From a virus: DNA of 21,414 nucleotides. The DNA lies in IMG/VR virus record IMGVR_UViG_3300033064_000946, positions 1 to 21,414 of that record, one strand, 5' to 3'. Every line of letters starts with the position of its first letter. Within the stretch, counting starts at the first letter, position 1. Under the pieces are notes generated by a model. It had not been told where the DNA came from and did no database searches. It saw only the letters and a list, made by a program, of their open reading frames with translations. Shown here one piece after another: positions 14,377 to 21,414 of this stretch. Both the position numbers and the translations under genes were made by a program.

Positions 14377-14928
14377 TTACTCCTCCTGAGCGGGTTCCCC
14401 CTCGGCGTTGGTTTCCGCCGGGGCTTCTTGCCCTTCTGTGTCCTGAGTTTGGGTCTTGCGGCGGCGGCGTTTCGGGGCCAGCTTCTTTTCGGCTTCCGGT
14501 TCGTCCGCTTCTTCTTCGGTGGCCGCGTTCTCATCCTCAGTAACAGAAACCTGCGCTTTAAGCGCCGCGTTTTCTTGCAAGACAGCCGCAAGCTGTTCCT
14601 CAAGTTTCGCCAGCCGCTCGTCTAGTTGCCCCTGCTGCGCTTCGGCTTTTTCGGCGCGCTCGGCTTGCTTTTCGGCCTCAACAATCCGGCCCCAAATCTG
14701 TCCCGTAGGATAGGAGCGACTTTTTACCCAGTCCTCAAGTTTTACCGCGCCGGTAGACTTTACCATCGCGTAAAATTCCTGGTATACGCCCGCCATCTCA
14801 TTGAGGGGGGTAATGTTCTGGCCGTCACACGCTGCCAGCGCCTCATCGATCACGCCTTCGATATGATCTACAACCTTCTGGCCTTCTGGCGTCAACTGCC
14901 CATACTGTACAAAATCCGGCATACTCAT
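14377..14928 (-). CDS. Coiled-coil protein downstream of the capsid gene
   Basis: A 183-residue protein started at ATG 14928 behind GGGG with eight-base spacing; a longer upstream frame reads through the non-coding spacer. Residues about 85-140 form a coiled coil (AEKQAERAEKAEAQQGQLDE, LAKLEEQLAAVLQENAAL). The C-terminus is acidic, then strongly basic (PKRRRRK), then acidic again. The N-terminus FVQYGQLTPEGQKVVDHIEGVIDEA is helical. It could be a minor head protein or chaperone, but no family is recognised. The Glu/Lys-rich low-complexity tail suggests a flexible region. Confidence 0.65.
   Translation of the reverse strand: MSMPDFVQYGQLTPEGQKVVDHIEGVIDEALAACDGQNITPLNEMAGVYQEFYAMVKSTGAVKLEDWVKSRSYPTGQIWGRIVEAEKQAERAEKAEAQQGQLDERLAKLEEQLAAVLQENAALKAQVSVTEDENAATEEEADEPEAEKKLAPKRRRRKTQTQDTEGQEAPAETNAEGEPAQEE
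14380..14387 (-). promoter_or_regulatory. Strong ribosome binding site AGGAGGAG
   Basis: A nearly perfect anti-16S complement lies at the very end of the upstream gene, encoding its last residues, six bases from ATG 14373. It is the strongest Shine-Dalgarno I see in the window and points to a highly translated product. Confidence 0.65.
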
Positions 14929-14948
14929 TGCGTTTGTCCCCTTATGGT

Positions 14949-14970
14949 GGGGGAGAGTTGCCCCTCCCCC
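14949..14970 (-). other. GC-rich hairpin between capsid gene and next gene
   Basis: The arms 14949-14955 and 14964-14970 are perfect 7-bp complements (GGGGGAG with CTCCCCC) around an eight-base loop. It lies in the 62-base gap after the major capsid stop. In the direction of transcription there is no U tract after it, so it is not a clear terminator. It may protect the 3' end of a processed capsid mRNA or weaken read-through. Four T follow it only on the opposite strand. Confidence 0.5.
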
Positions 14971-14990
14971 GCTTTTCACTTGTTGAACGA

Positions 14991-16076
14991 TTAGCTCACG
15001 GTCGGAGCGGTCGTGCTGTCGCTGTAGTACCACGCACGGTCATCTACGAAGCCCAGGCCGAAGTGCCCCTGGATAACGTATCTGATAGCGTTATTGACCA
15101 ACCACGCCTCGGAAGTGCCGTTCATGTTATCCTGCAAGATTTGCCAGGGTTCAACCTGCTGCCACACAAACGAATAGGCGTTGGTATCCACGAGCGCCCA
15201 TTGGTAAGAGGTGCCAAACCAGGGCGAGACGATGATACGCTTAAGCATACCCATCTGCATGTACGGGTTTGTCGTACCCATGCCACGCACACCGGCTGAA
15301 GTCGTAACCATCAGGTTATCCGACAGCAACATCTGCTTAACCGGGAATTCCATCTTGGGCGTAGTAATCAGCGTGTCCGCATTGTAGCCAAGATACTGCC
15401 CCGATACCCGGTCCTTGCTGGTGCTGATGGTCGTAAACGCCGTGTCTAACCCCAGCGCGTTAAACGTCGTGGTGCCAGTGTTCGAACCCACGTCGTTATC
15501 GCCGGTGGTAGAGTTCCGCGTATAGTTGCCGGTGGTAGTAACCACGTCATAGAACGTCGCTTCCTCAGTGGCGACCGCTGCGCGGCCCATCTCGAAAGCG
15601 ATCTGGCGGACTTTCCCGATACGGTCGAACTTGATATCGTCGCCCGTAACCTGCCGCCCGATACGGCGCAGATAGTTGGTGATTTTAGTGCCACCCTCGA
15701 AGCCGCCGACCGCGAAGTCAACAGGCTCACCAGACGGCTTGATCGGAATGACGCCCATCGCGCCGTCACGCAGATATTCTTCCTCTGGCTTGTCGCTCGA
15801 TTCAACCCGTGCGATCTGGTCCCAAGTCTTGGGAATGCCCCGCATAGTGCTGAACGCCAGGAAACGAATGCCGTCACGCAGAATGTGCGCTGCGTCCGGC
15901 TTCAACACCAACGCCTCATGCAAGCGCATCGGGTAACGGCTGCCCTCACGTTCGAGCAGATTGGTGATCGGGTCGTAGTTTTCCAGAACTGGCATCTCGC
16001 GTTGCTGCGGGCGAAAGCCTGCGATCTGGTCATTGACGCCGCGCTGAACTTCGTAGACCTTAGCTTGCTGTGTCAT
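14991..16076 (-). CDS. Major capsid protein, HK97 fold
   Basis: A 361-residue protein following the decoration protein and protease. A strong ribosome binding site, AGGGAGAG, is eight bases before ATG 16076. Features of the HK97 fold include an N-terminal extension, a long helix with MGRAAVATEEATFYDVVT (spine-helix-like), and a middle part ATNTLIT-like (GYNADTLITTPKMEFPVKQM). The C-terminal part is KRIIVSPWFGTSYQWALVDTNAYSFVWQQVEPWQI. Assembled capsids would use it as the main shell subunit. No long delta domain is fused; scaffold function seems to be supplied by the protease gene. Position and motifs agree well. Confidence 0.85.
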   Translation of the reverse strand: MTQQAKVYEVQRGVNDQIAGFRPQQREMPVLENYDPITNLLEREGSRYPMRLHEALVLKPDAAHILRDGIRFLAFSTMRGIPKTWDQIARVESSDKPEEEYLRDGAMGVIPIKPSGEPVDFAVGGFEGGTKITNYLRRIGRQVTGDDIKFDRIGKVRQIAFEMGRAAVATEEATFYDVVTTTGNYTRNSTTGDNDVGSNTGTTTFNALGLDTAFTTISTSKDRVSGQYLGYNADTLITTPKMEFPVKQMLLSDNLMVTTSAGVRGMGTTNPYMQMGMLKRIIVSPWFGTSYQWALVDTNAYSFVWQQVEPWQILQDNMNGTSEAWLVNNAIRYVIQGHFGLGFVDDRAWYYSDSTTAPTVS

Positions 16077-16088
16077 TTTTCGCTCTCC

Positions 16089-16631
16089 CTAGTAGTAGTC
16101 CGGGCGAGCAGGCATCAGCAGGATATCAAGCTCTGCCGAATTGCCACCCACAGCCGTAAAGCCAACGATAGTCGCGTGACCAGTGGCAAAGGCGATTTCT
16201 GCCGCCGTGCCTGCCTGGTTCGCGGTGTTGATACCAACCTTCGCGGCCTGCTGCCAATACGCAGCTACGCCCGACAACCCAGTCGGGGCGGCCACACCAG
16301 AGCCAGTCGCGCTTGCCCACACGGGCATACCCAACGTCCACGCCGCAGCACCCGACGCCGCCGACACATGATAGATACCGCCACGCCCGTATTTCAGGGC
16401 CGACGCGGTAACAATGTTGCCGAACGAGTCGTACTGGGGATTGGACTCCAACGCGATACCCGCGCCGGATGCTTTGTTGGCGGGCGTATAGCCGGAGCCT
16501 GCCAACACGAAGCTACCAGAATAGATCAGCCAGTCATTGACGTTAATAACGCCCGTACCACTGGCTGCGCCGAACTCCCAGACGGGATTCTTCGGCGTAT
16601 CGTAAATAGCGGTCTTTCCTGCTACTGCCAT
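16089..16631 (-). CDS. Capsid decoration protein, probable
   Basis: A 180-residue beta-rich, Ala/Gly/Ser-rich protein between protease-scaffold and major capsid genes, where decoration proteins are found. The sequences LESNPQYDSFGNIVTASALKYGRGGIYHVSA and LGMPVWASATGSGVAAP match small DUF2190-like capsid decoration proteins, which form trimeric or monomeric knobs that stabilise the shell. It starts at ATG 16631, with GAGAG close upstream, ten bases after the protease gene. Few charged residues and no membrane segment. The assignment rests on layout and strand pattern. Confidence 0.7.
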   Translation of the reverse strand: MAVAGKTAIYDTPKNPVWEFGAASGTGVINVNDWLIYSGSFVLAGSGYTPANKASGAGIALESNPQYDSFGNIVTASALKYGRGGIYHVSAASGAAAWTLGMPVWASATGSGVAAPTGLSGVAAYWQQAAKVGINTANQAGTAAEIAFATGHATIVGFTAVGGNSAELDILLMPARPDYY

Positions 16632-16641
16632 GCTCTCACTG

Positions 16642-18021
16642 TCACTTTCCCTGAGCCGCTAGGCGTTCCATGCGGCGGTTCCAATCGGCATAGTCCTCAT
16701 CAGGACGCGGTATCATGTCGCGCGGTTGCGGCTGCGGCGGGCGAATTTCTTGCTCACGTAATGGAGCGCCCTCTACATGCACGCGCGGCGCGGCCTTTAC
16801 CGCTTTTGCTTTGCGCTGGTCCCGCTGCACAACTTTTAGCCATTGCTCAGGAGGTAGTTGCTTACATTGCTCACGAATGTCGCTTGCCCAGTCTGCGGGC
16901 AAACGCGCCTCGGCCAACACGCGCTCCAGTTCCACTTCCAGCGCCGTCCGCTGTAAGCTCTCCTGTAGCGCCGTGACTTCTTCGGCTAGTTCTACATTGC
17001 GCGACTCTGTTGCATCTACCTTGCCCTGCAACGTTTCGTTATCAGTCTGGGACTTACGCCAGCCTTGCATGGCCTTATCCCGGTCTGTCCGCGCTTCCTG
17101 CAAGTCATCGGGGGATACGTCAAGCGTGCCCCGGTACTCATCTAGTAAATCCTGCCGGGCGTTGGTAATCTCATCTAGCGTCAACGCTTCCAGGATATCG
17201 CCCACCAGAGTATGCGCTGTCCCGGCCACCAATGCCTGGAAACCGCCACCGGCGGCGGGCATGTCTACATCGTCCGCGCTGTTAGCGTGGGTAATGTCTT
17301 CAATAATCAAGCCCTCACGCCCAGCAGCCTTGCCCTTAGACGCTTTGCCAACGGCATTAATGCTGATGCCCACGACAGGGCGTTTTGTTTCCAACGCCCG
17401 CGTAATAAGCGGCCAGACCGCATCCCCAGCAACTCCGTATACATGCCGAGTTGCCAGAATTTCGCCGCCGGAGCCTACGCGCACGCCGGTGTAATCGCCC
17501 GTAATATCGCGCACGTCCCGACCATCGCCACTCTTGAGTTGTTCCATTGTCGGATGGTTGGCGTATGCCTTAACGCCCTCAAACAACCCCGCCGCTTTTT
17601 GTAGCACTTCGGGGCTATAATATCGGCCATTCTTTGACCAACCGGGCCGAATGATTACCACGTCCACCTTGCGCGCGTCAACGTCTAGCGTGTTTTCCAG
17701 CAACTCTACGCCCTCAACGAGCATTGTTGTTTGTGGCGGCAACGCGGGCGGCGCGGATTCTCCGTACTCCCCCGCTTGTTCGCCTTCATCCGGGCTGTTT
17801 TCATCCGGCAGTGGCGGCGCTTCTGGATTCGCGTCCCATCGCTGGCAAAACCCGCCTGCCTCAATGGTCAACGGTTCATTGACCACCAAACGGCACGGCA
17901 TCTCACCTTCACCATTCCACCAACGACAGCGCCCGCATACAAGGTTGTTTTCTGGCGCTTGTGCCTGATACCCTGCGTCGGCTTGCTGTAGCATTACGGC
18001 CTCTGCGATTGTCGGGTCCAT
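16642..18021 (-). CDS. Prohead protease fused to scaffold, with N-terminal 4-Cys motif
   Basis: A 459-residue protein. Residues 117-280 are the prohead protease domain, with RPGWSKNGRYYSPEVLQKA (125-143), the KAYANHP segment with likely catalytic H156, and PVVGISINA with probable nucleophile S220. Residues 300-375 are a charged coiled-coil scaffold, and a basic, Pro-rich tail follows. N-terminal Cys residues C29, C32, C43 and C59 (CGRC, PCRL, FCQRW) form a putative metal-binding or iron-sulphur-like module. The enzyme would cleave scaffold and capsid precursors during head maturation. ATG 18021 has a modest GCGAAAGCG region upstream. The single-polypeptide protease-scaffold layout is common in such phages. 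Confidence 0.85.
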   Translation of the reverse strand: MDPTIAEAVMLQQADAGYQAQAPENNLVCGRCRWWNGEGEMPCRLVVNEPLTIEAGGFCQRWDANPEAPPLPDENSPDEGEQAGEYGESAPPALPPQTTMLVEGVELLENTLDVDARKVDVVIIRPGWSKNGRYYSPEVLQKAAGLFEGVKAYANHPTMEQLKSGDGRDVRDITGDYTGVRVGSGGEILATRHVYGVAGDAVWPLITRALETKRPVVGISINAVGKASKGKAAGREGLIIEDITHANSADDVDMPAAGGGFQALVAGTAHTLVGDILEALTLDEITNARQDLLDEYRGTLDVSPDDLQEARTDRDKAMQGWRKSQTDNETLQGKVDATESRNVELAEEVTALQESLQRTALEVELERVLAEARLPADWASDIREQCKQLPPEQWLKVVQRDQRKAKAVKAAPRVHVEGAPLREQEIRPPQPQPRDMIPRPDEDYADWNRRMERLAAQGK

Positions 18022-18060
18022 AGTTTTTCGCTTTCGCGCCGCAACCGCGCCGCATGGTTG

Positions 18061-18606
18061 TTAATCTTCATACCATTCCAGGGTAACGCTAGCAGCTTTG
18101 GTGCCGCCTGCTTTGTTCACAAATCGTATAAGGTAGTTCTGATTAGCGCTGAATATCCACTCCGACCGGCTTTGTGCTGCCCCGCCAGGCGACTTGGGAC
18201 CACCACCGCCAGCCAATAATTGACCGGGAACAATAGCCGTACCTGTCGCGCTAATCCCCTCAGGCCCATGAAACACCTGAGCGCTGGCTGCGATAGGGGC
18301 CTGACGGTTCTGGCAAAACGCCGTGACCGCCGTCCCGCTGGCACCTGTGACCACTGTGCCCTCGTAAATGTAGGCGAAAAAGTCCCCGCCCACTGAGGCT
18401 TGCGGCACCATGTGGCATTCATAGCCCGACGTTGAGACCAACACCTGAGCAGTTGCGTCGTCAGCAATGGCCGCCCAAAGATGGGCCGCATGATACGACC
18501 GCCCCTTGTGTATCTCGCGGTGGGCGTGGTCAATGACGCCCAATCTGCCCTCATTGAAATTAAACGCACCACGCCATGAGTGTTCGTCATAGCCAAAGTT
18601 TGTCAT
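18061..18606 (-). CDS. Head-associated beta-rich protein, role unknown
   Basis: A 181-residue protein started at ATG 18606; a TTG at 18630 would add eight residues, but it lies within a hairpin. The sequence is beta-rich and has a stretch HAHREIHKGRSYHAAHLWAAIADDATAQVLVSTS, followed by a Gly-rich part (PGQLLAGGGGPKSPGG) and a final SANQNYLIRFVNKAGGTKAASVTLEWYED. Proteins with this HKGR-SYH and NYLIRFVN pattern occur beside head genes in many phages. I infer a virion, perhaps head auxiliary, role without known function. The structured segment 18623-18772 precedes it and could control its translation. Confidence 0.65.
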   Translation of the reverse strand: MTNFGYDEHSWRGAFNFNEGRLGVIDHAHREIHKGRSYHAAHLWAAIADDATAQVLVSTSGYECHMVPQASVGGDFFAYIYEGTVVTGASGTAVTAFCQNRQAPIAASAQVFHGPEGISATGTAIVPGQLLAGGGGPKSPGGAAQSRSEWIFSANQNYLIRFVNKAGGTKAASVTLEWYED

Positions 18607-18622
18607 GATAAGTTCGCCTATC

Positions 18623-18640
18623 CTTGCCAATTAGGGCAAG
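18623..18640 (-). promoter_or_regulatory. Hairpin over the initiation region of the 18606 gene
   Basis: The minus strand has CUUGCC, the loop CUAAUU, and GGCAAG, a perfect 6-bp stem about 17 bases before ATG 18606. Its 3' arm shares the AAG of AAGGA, the nearest Shine-Dalgarno-like sequence, and includes the alternative TTG start. It could mask the site and tune translation. The effect is inferred from the fold. Confidence 0.45.
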
Positions 18641-18644
18641 TATT

Positions 18645-18772
18645 GTTTAAGCACATAGAGCATAGTGGGTGGCATGGGCCTCCAACCAACCCCGCCAGGG
18701 AGGCGCTAAGCATGCGGGGCATACACCCTCAACTCTACCACCCCGGAGGGCCTATGCTCTATATGCTCAAAC
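18645..18772 (-). ncRNA. Structured RNA element between two head genes
   Basis: The ends of this 128-base segment pair on the minus strand as a 21-bp stem: 18772-18752 with 18665-18645. Two of the pairs are G-U. On the opposite strand these would be C-A mismatches, so the fold fits RNA made in the direction of the genes. Inside, 18749-18745 pairs with 18683-18679 (CCUCC/GGAGG), and 18720-18714 pairs with 18695-18689 (GCCCCGC/GCGGGGU). An alternative pairing GGGUGG/CCACCC also exists. The 5' arm begins in the last codon and TGA of the head morphogenesis gene. No long open frame with a start fits this stretch. It could be a regulatory leader, an RNA processing signal, a small functional RNA or a MITE-like relic. 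No known RNA family is recognised. Confidence 0.6.
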
Positions 18773-19795
18773 CTCATTCATTCCGCCAGCGTCGGTTGCG
18801 CCAGCATCGCCCAACCCGCCGTCATCGTCCGCCACATTTGCATCACGCCACTGGTAGTAGTTGGGGCGCTGTGGTGCCAGCGCGTCTTGAATTTCCGTAT
18901 CCACCAAAACGGGTACGATAGTGCATCGACAATTTTGATGTGAGTCCCCCGGTGGCAGCTTTCTTTCCGGGTCACTTAACGTCCACGTTTTGCCGTCAAG
19001 TCCCTGACAAATGGTACACACGCGCTCATCTCTAGACGAAACCCACTCATACCCTGCTACAACGTCCGCGTTCTGCTCATAGACTGCCAGCGCACCCAGG
19101 TTCGCGGCTCGCTGTATCTCTGTCCGCGTAATCGTTAGCACCCGAAAGAAGTTCTTGCGGAAACCCTTGCGCCGGTCGGTCGGTATGCCAAGTGTATCCC
19201 GCAGCCGCCGAAACGCTTCGTCCATGCTGTCGCCCGCGATGAGGCTATCGGCAATCACACGGCGGATAATCGCCACGTACTCATCAAACGTCATGCCCAG
19301 ATCGTAATGCCAGGGCTTGCCGAGATACGGCGACGTTAGCGCGGCCTCAATTGCCTCGGTGGGCAAAATACGCGCGTTGACTTGCTCTTGCACCGCGCCG
19401 TCGTGCTTGGTACTGGCATCAATGGCCCACGCCCTGCCCCAGTAGCCTTGCCTGAATGACTTGACGCTAGTGCGGCGCGTTCTGGCAAATACGGCATCTT
19501 TTAGACCCTGGAACACCGCCGCCGCCGCTTCAAGCGTCTCATCTAATCGCGCCAAATCCGGCTCGCCATTGCGATACCCGGCGCGGATAACGTCATTCAT
19601 GTCTCGCAGCGTGGCAAGGTAGGTGCTGTACAGCCACCGCGCCTCAGCGTCCTCGAAGCCATAGAGCCGCGTTCGTACCCACCATTCGGCATATCGGAGC
19701 GTTTCGCTGTCATTCTTAAGCGGTCGCGTGATGCTGGCCGCGTCAGTTTGCCACGCGGGGCGCCTCTTTGCTTTCCGCTTCGTCCGTGTCGCCAT
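18767..19795 (-). CDS. Head morphogenesis protein, Mu gpF/SPP1 gp7 family
   Basis: A 342-residue minor head protein. The family signature lies in the C-terminal third: TRTEIQRAANLGALAVYEQ (223-241), then WVSSRDERVCTICQGLDGKTW with C260-x2-C263, and finally H286-x2-C289-R-C291 (SHQNCRC). The Cys/His set is a likely zinc site. Such proteins bind the portal, are packaged in the procapsid, and help DNA entry or head assembly. ATG 19795 is preceded by GGAG at five bases and lies in the end of the portal gene, so the two overlap by 53 bases in different frames. Its stop codon TGA (18769-18767) is within the 5' arm of the long RNA stem. Confidence 0.9.
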   Translation of the reverse strand: MATRTKRKAKRRPAWQTDAASITRPLKNDSETLRYAEWWVRTRLYGFEDAEARWLYSTYLATLRDMNDVIRAGYRNGEPDLARLDETLEAAAAVFQGLKDAVFARTRRTSVKSFRQGYWGRAWAIDASTKHDGAVQEQVNARILPTEAIEAALTSPYLGKPWHYDLGMTFDEYVAIIRRVIADSLIAGDSMDEAFRRLRDTLGIPTDRRKGFRKNFFRVLTITRTEIQRAANLGALAVYEQNADVVAGYEWVSSRDERVCTICQGLDGKTWTLSDPERKLPPGDSHQNCRCTIVPVLVDTEIQDALAPQRPNYYQWRDANVADDDGGLGDAGATDAGGMNEV

Positions 19796-21380
19796 TACCG
19801 CTCCGAGCTAAGTCGTCATAATCATCCGGCACGCCAATATTCTCCGGCGTGACATCATCACCGCGCGCATAGTCGTCGCGCTGTTCCTGCCGTTCCCGCT
19901 GCATTAGCTTTTGCTCACGGGCCGAGTCGTAACCACGCTTACTCTGCGCCGTGCTGCGGCTAACGAGTTGGTTCGCCATATCAAGACTTATAGCCTCGGC
20001 CATCGTCTTTGGGTCATCAGATTGCAGCGCGTAATATTCCACCGCAAACGCGCGGGTCGCTTCAATTTCCTGCGGCTCTTTGTTGCCGTCCAGCACCGGA
20101 TCGCCGTCGCTATCTTGCACGGGCACCATGTGCGCAAACTTCCCATCCTGTACCGCCGCGCTAATGACGCGCTGAAAAATCGGCGTCCACACCCGTTCCC
20201 GCATGATCTCTTGGGCATCCACAAAGCGCCACATGGCGGGCAACTGCTGCGCCGTCGCGCTGGCAAGGTTGGCGTTTTCACCGTCGCTCAACATATACTC
20301 CGGCATCCCCACGCCTACCGCAACCATGAGCTTAACCTGCCGACCATCTTCCGACACGTCCGGCGCGCCTGCGGGGTTGCTGAGCGCTGACCATTCTTCG
20401 TTGTCGCCCGTAACCAGCGTTGACCCCGGCTCCGGCGGCGTTTTGTATTGGTTGCGCTTGTTTGCAATCTGGCCCGGTCGCGCCTTGAGGATTTTGGCCC
20501 ACCAAAGCAACGCGCCGCGCCATTTGTTCTGGCGCATCCGGTCCTCTAACCACTCTTTATAAGCTCGCAGCCAGGGCAGAATGACGTAAAGGTCAGGGCG
20601 TCCGCGCAACTCATAGCTATGGCGGTTAATGGCGACGTGTAGCATATTCTCCGCGCCTACCCATTTGCCCTCAAGTCCGAGGTCTTTGGGTAGCATGGAC
20701 TGCGATAAGTCAAACTCATATTGCAACTTGTACTGCTTTACGCGCCTAAAGAATTCCGGCTCCGTCTCGATTTCCGTTACATACCAGGGCGGCACCGGCA
20801 CCATCACCATGTTTGCGCCACTGCCGAAGAACCGGATGAATAACTCGCCATCGACGCTTAAGTCTTTGAGAAGTGACGAGTCGTACTCGGCAATATTATT
20901 CTCAGGGTTGCTAATGAATTCCTCTAAAACCTCTTGTACGTCCTTGTTTTGATACGTGACGTTGAAGCCCTTGCCCACCGCGAATTGTGCCGTTAGGTCT
21001 ACCGCGCGCTTAGCGAGCGGGTTGCGATGATACGCGGCGTGACAATTGGTCAAGATAGCCTTGCGCGTGGCCCAGTTCCATTCACAGAGCGGGTCATCAG
21101 TAGGCATCCACACCGGACCGTCATACGTCACGCTGCGGTTGTAATCGAACTGGCCCGCGTATGTCTGCGACGTTTCGCGCAGATACGTTTTGACTGCATC
21201 CGCGCCCTGCAACGCCACGTCCCCCGGCACCATTGACGGGCGGCGGTAGTCCACGCCATCCTCGATATGCCAGGCGTTACGCGAGATAGCCGAGTCGCCG
21301 CGAGCGGCACGGTTGGCCGCGCGGTTGCGCCCGAACTTTGCCCACTGTGTTTTTGCTCGCTGTGCCCGTGTTGGCTTCAC
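19743..21380 (-). CDS. Portal protein
   Basis: A 545-residue portal, the dodecameric ring through which DNA is packaged and to which the tail connects. Features include the early helical part (NPLAKRAVDLTAQFAVGKGFNV), SLLKDLSVDGELFIRFF, and the wing/stem helices (YVILPWLRAYKEWLEDRMRQNKWR). The conserved MLSDGENANLASATAQQLPAMW region resembles lambda gpB-like and other portals. A charged, Gln/Arg-rich C-terminal tail follows. The start is GTG at 21380, with GGAAGCGA upstream; no ATG is available before the first conserved helix. It directly follows the end of the upstream gene and overlaps the head morphogenesis gene at its 3' end. Confidence 0.9.
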   Translation of the reverse strand: MKPTRAQRAKTQWAKFGRNRAANRAARGDSAISRNAWHIEDGVDYRRPSMVPGDVALQGADAVKTYLRETSQTYAGQFDYNRSVTYDGPVWMPTDDPLCEWNWATRKAILTNCHAAYHRNPLAKRAVDLTAQFAVGKGFNVTYQNKDVQEVLEEFISNPENNIAEYDSSLLKDLSVDGELFIRFFGSGANMVMVPVPPWYVTEIETEPEFFRRVKQYKLQYEFDLSQSMLPKDLGLEGKWVGAENMLHVAINRHSYELRGRPDLYVILPWLRAYKEWLEDRMRQNKWRGALLWWAKILKARPGQIANKRNQYKTPPEPGSTLVTGDNEEWSALSNPAGAPDVSEDGRQVKLMVAVGVGMPEYMLSDGENANLASATAQQLPAMWRFVDAQEIMRERVWTPIFQRVISAAVQDGKFAHMVPVQDSDGDPVLDGNKEPQEIEATRAFAVEYYALQSDDPKTMAEAISLDMANQLVSRSTAQSKRGYDSAREQKLMQRERQEQRDDYARGDDVTPENIGVPDDYDDLARSGNGDTDEAESKEAPRVAN

Positions 21381-21414
21381 TTAATAATCGCTTCCACTAA
21401 TCCGATACGGTGTG
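21381..21414 (-). CDS. Possible 3' end of the upstream gene (terminase position)
   Basis: Only 34 bases remain before the portal start. Two minus-strand frames are possible endings. One ends with TAA at 21383-21381, immediately before GTG 21380 (TPYRISGSDY). The other ends in TGA overlapping the GTG (HRIGLVEAIIK). The large terminase normally precedes the portal, so either could be its last residues. The fragment is too short to identify and the choice of frame is open. Confidence 0.3.
   Translation of the reverse strand, partial: TPYRISGSDY

Noticed and set aside
14949-14975. Rho-independent terminator on the plus strand (stem followed by GCTTTT)
   Set aside because: No plus-strand genes exist to terminate, and in the minus direction there is no U tract, so I report only a hairpin.
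15885-16976. A 363-codon open frame on the plus strand, opposite capsid, decoration and protease genes
   Set aside because: It is antisense to three well-supported genes. Its translation is rich in Arg, Cys and His and lacks any recognisable domain, as expected of a shadow of GC-rich coding DNA.
18645-18772. tRNA or known riboswitch in the structured spacer
   Set aside because: No T-loop GGTTCGA-type motif, no CCA end and no riboswitch core that I recognise.
19743-19795. 53-base portal/head-morphogenesis overlap as a sign of sequencing frameshift
   Set aside because: Both frames end or start with plausible sequences, and a GGAG ribosome binding site lies properly before ATG 19795, so it is an ordinary coupled overlap.

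Overview
The window is a contiguous late structural region of a tailed dsDNA bacteriophage or prophage. Every gene I can support lies on the minus strand, so transcription runs from high to low coordinates. The order matches a long-tailed siphovirus-type head and tail block: portal, Mu gpF/SPP1 gp7-type head morphogenesis protein, prohead protease with scaffold, decoration protein, HK97-fold major capsid protein, head-tail connector, head closure, tail completion, tail terminator, tail tube, tail assembly chaperones and tape measure. A partial distal tail protein runs off the left edge. TAA, TAG and TGA all serve as stops, which fits the standard bacterial code. I see no integrase, repressor, tRNA, CRISPR array or insertion sequence. 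The host cannot be fixed from the sequence. Moderately high GC and virion proteins carrying Ig-like, LamG-like and CBM-like domains would suit an environmental bacterium; I would only guess at something like Chloroflexota.

Layout from right to left. 21414-18767: an upstream gene end, the portal and the head morphogenesis protein. 18772-18623: a strongly structured non-coding segment. 18606-14991: a head-associated protein, the protease-scaffold, a decoration protein and the major capsid protein. 14928-11502: a coiled-coil protein, a beta-rich protein, the connector, a small Cys protein, and a large protein that joins a head-closure-like N-terminus to Ig-like, concanavalin-like and CBM-like domains. 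11477-5215: a compact accessory cassette of twelve small or medium genes, including a GT4 glycosyltransferase, a GT2 glycosyltransferase, a CgeB-like glycosyltransferase, a class I methyltransferase and several zinc-ribbon-like small proteins. Almost all of its genes overlap their neighbour by 4-17 bases. 5333-460: the tail module resumes with an HK97 gp10-like protein, tail terminator, tail tube proteins, two-frame chaperone and tape measure. 457-1: a LamG-like tail protein, cut by the window.

The two most unusual things are (1) the segment 18645-18772, whose ends form a 21-bp stem with G-U pairs only on the transcribed strand, directly abutting the end of the head morphogenesis gene, and (2) the glycosyltransferase/methyltransferase cassette placed between two physically linked head-tail joining genes. 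The cassette lies beside a virion protein with Ig and carbohydrate-binding-like domains, which suggests phage-encoded glycan modification of the virion (inference). A probable +1 frameshift site in the tail chaperone pair and a nested domain insertion in the fused head-closure protein are further points of interest.
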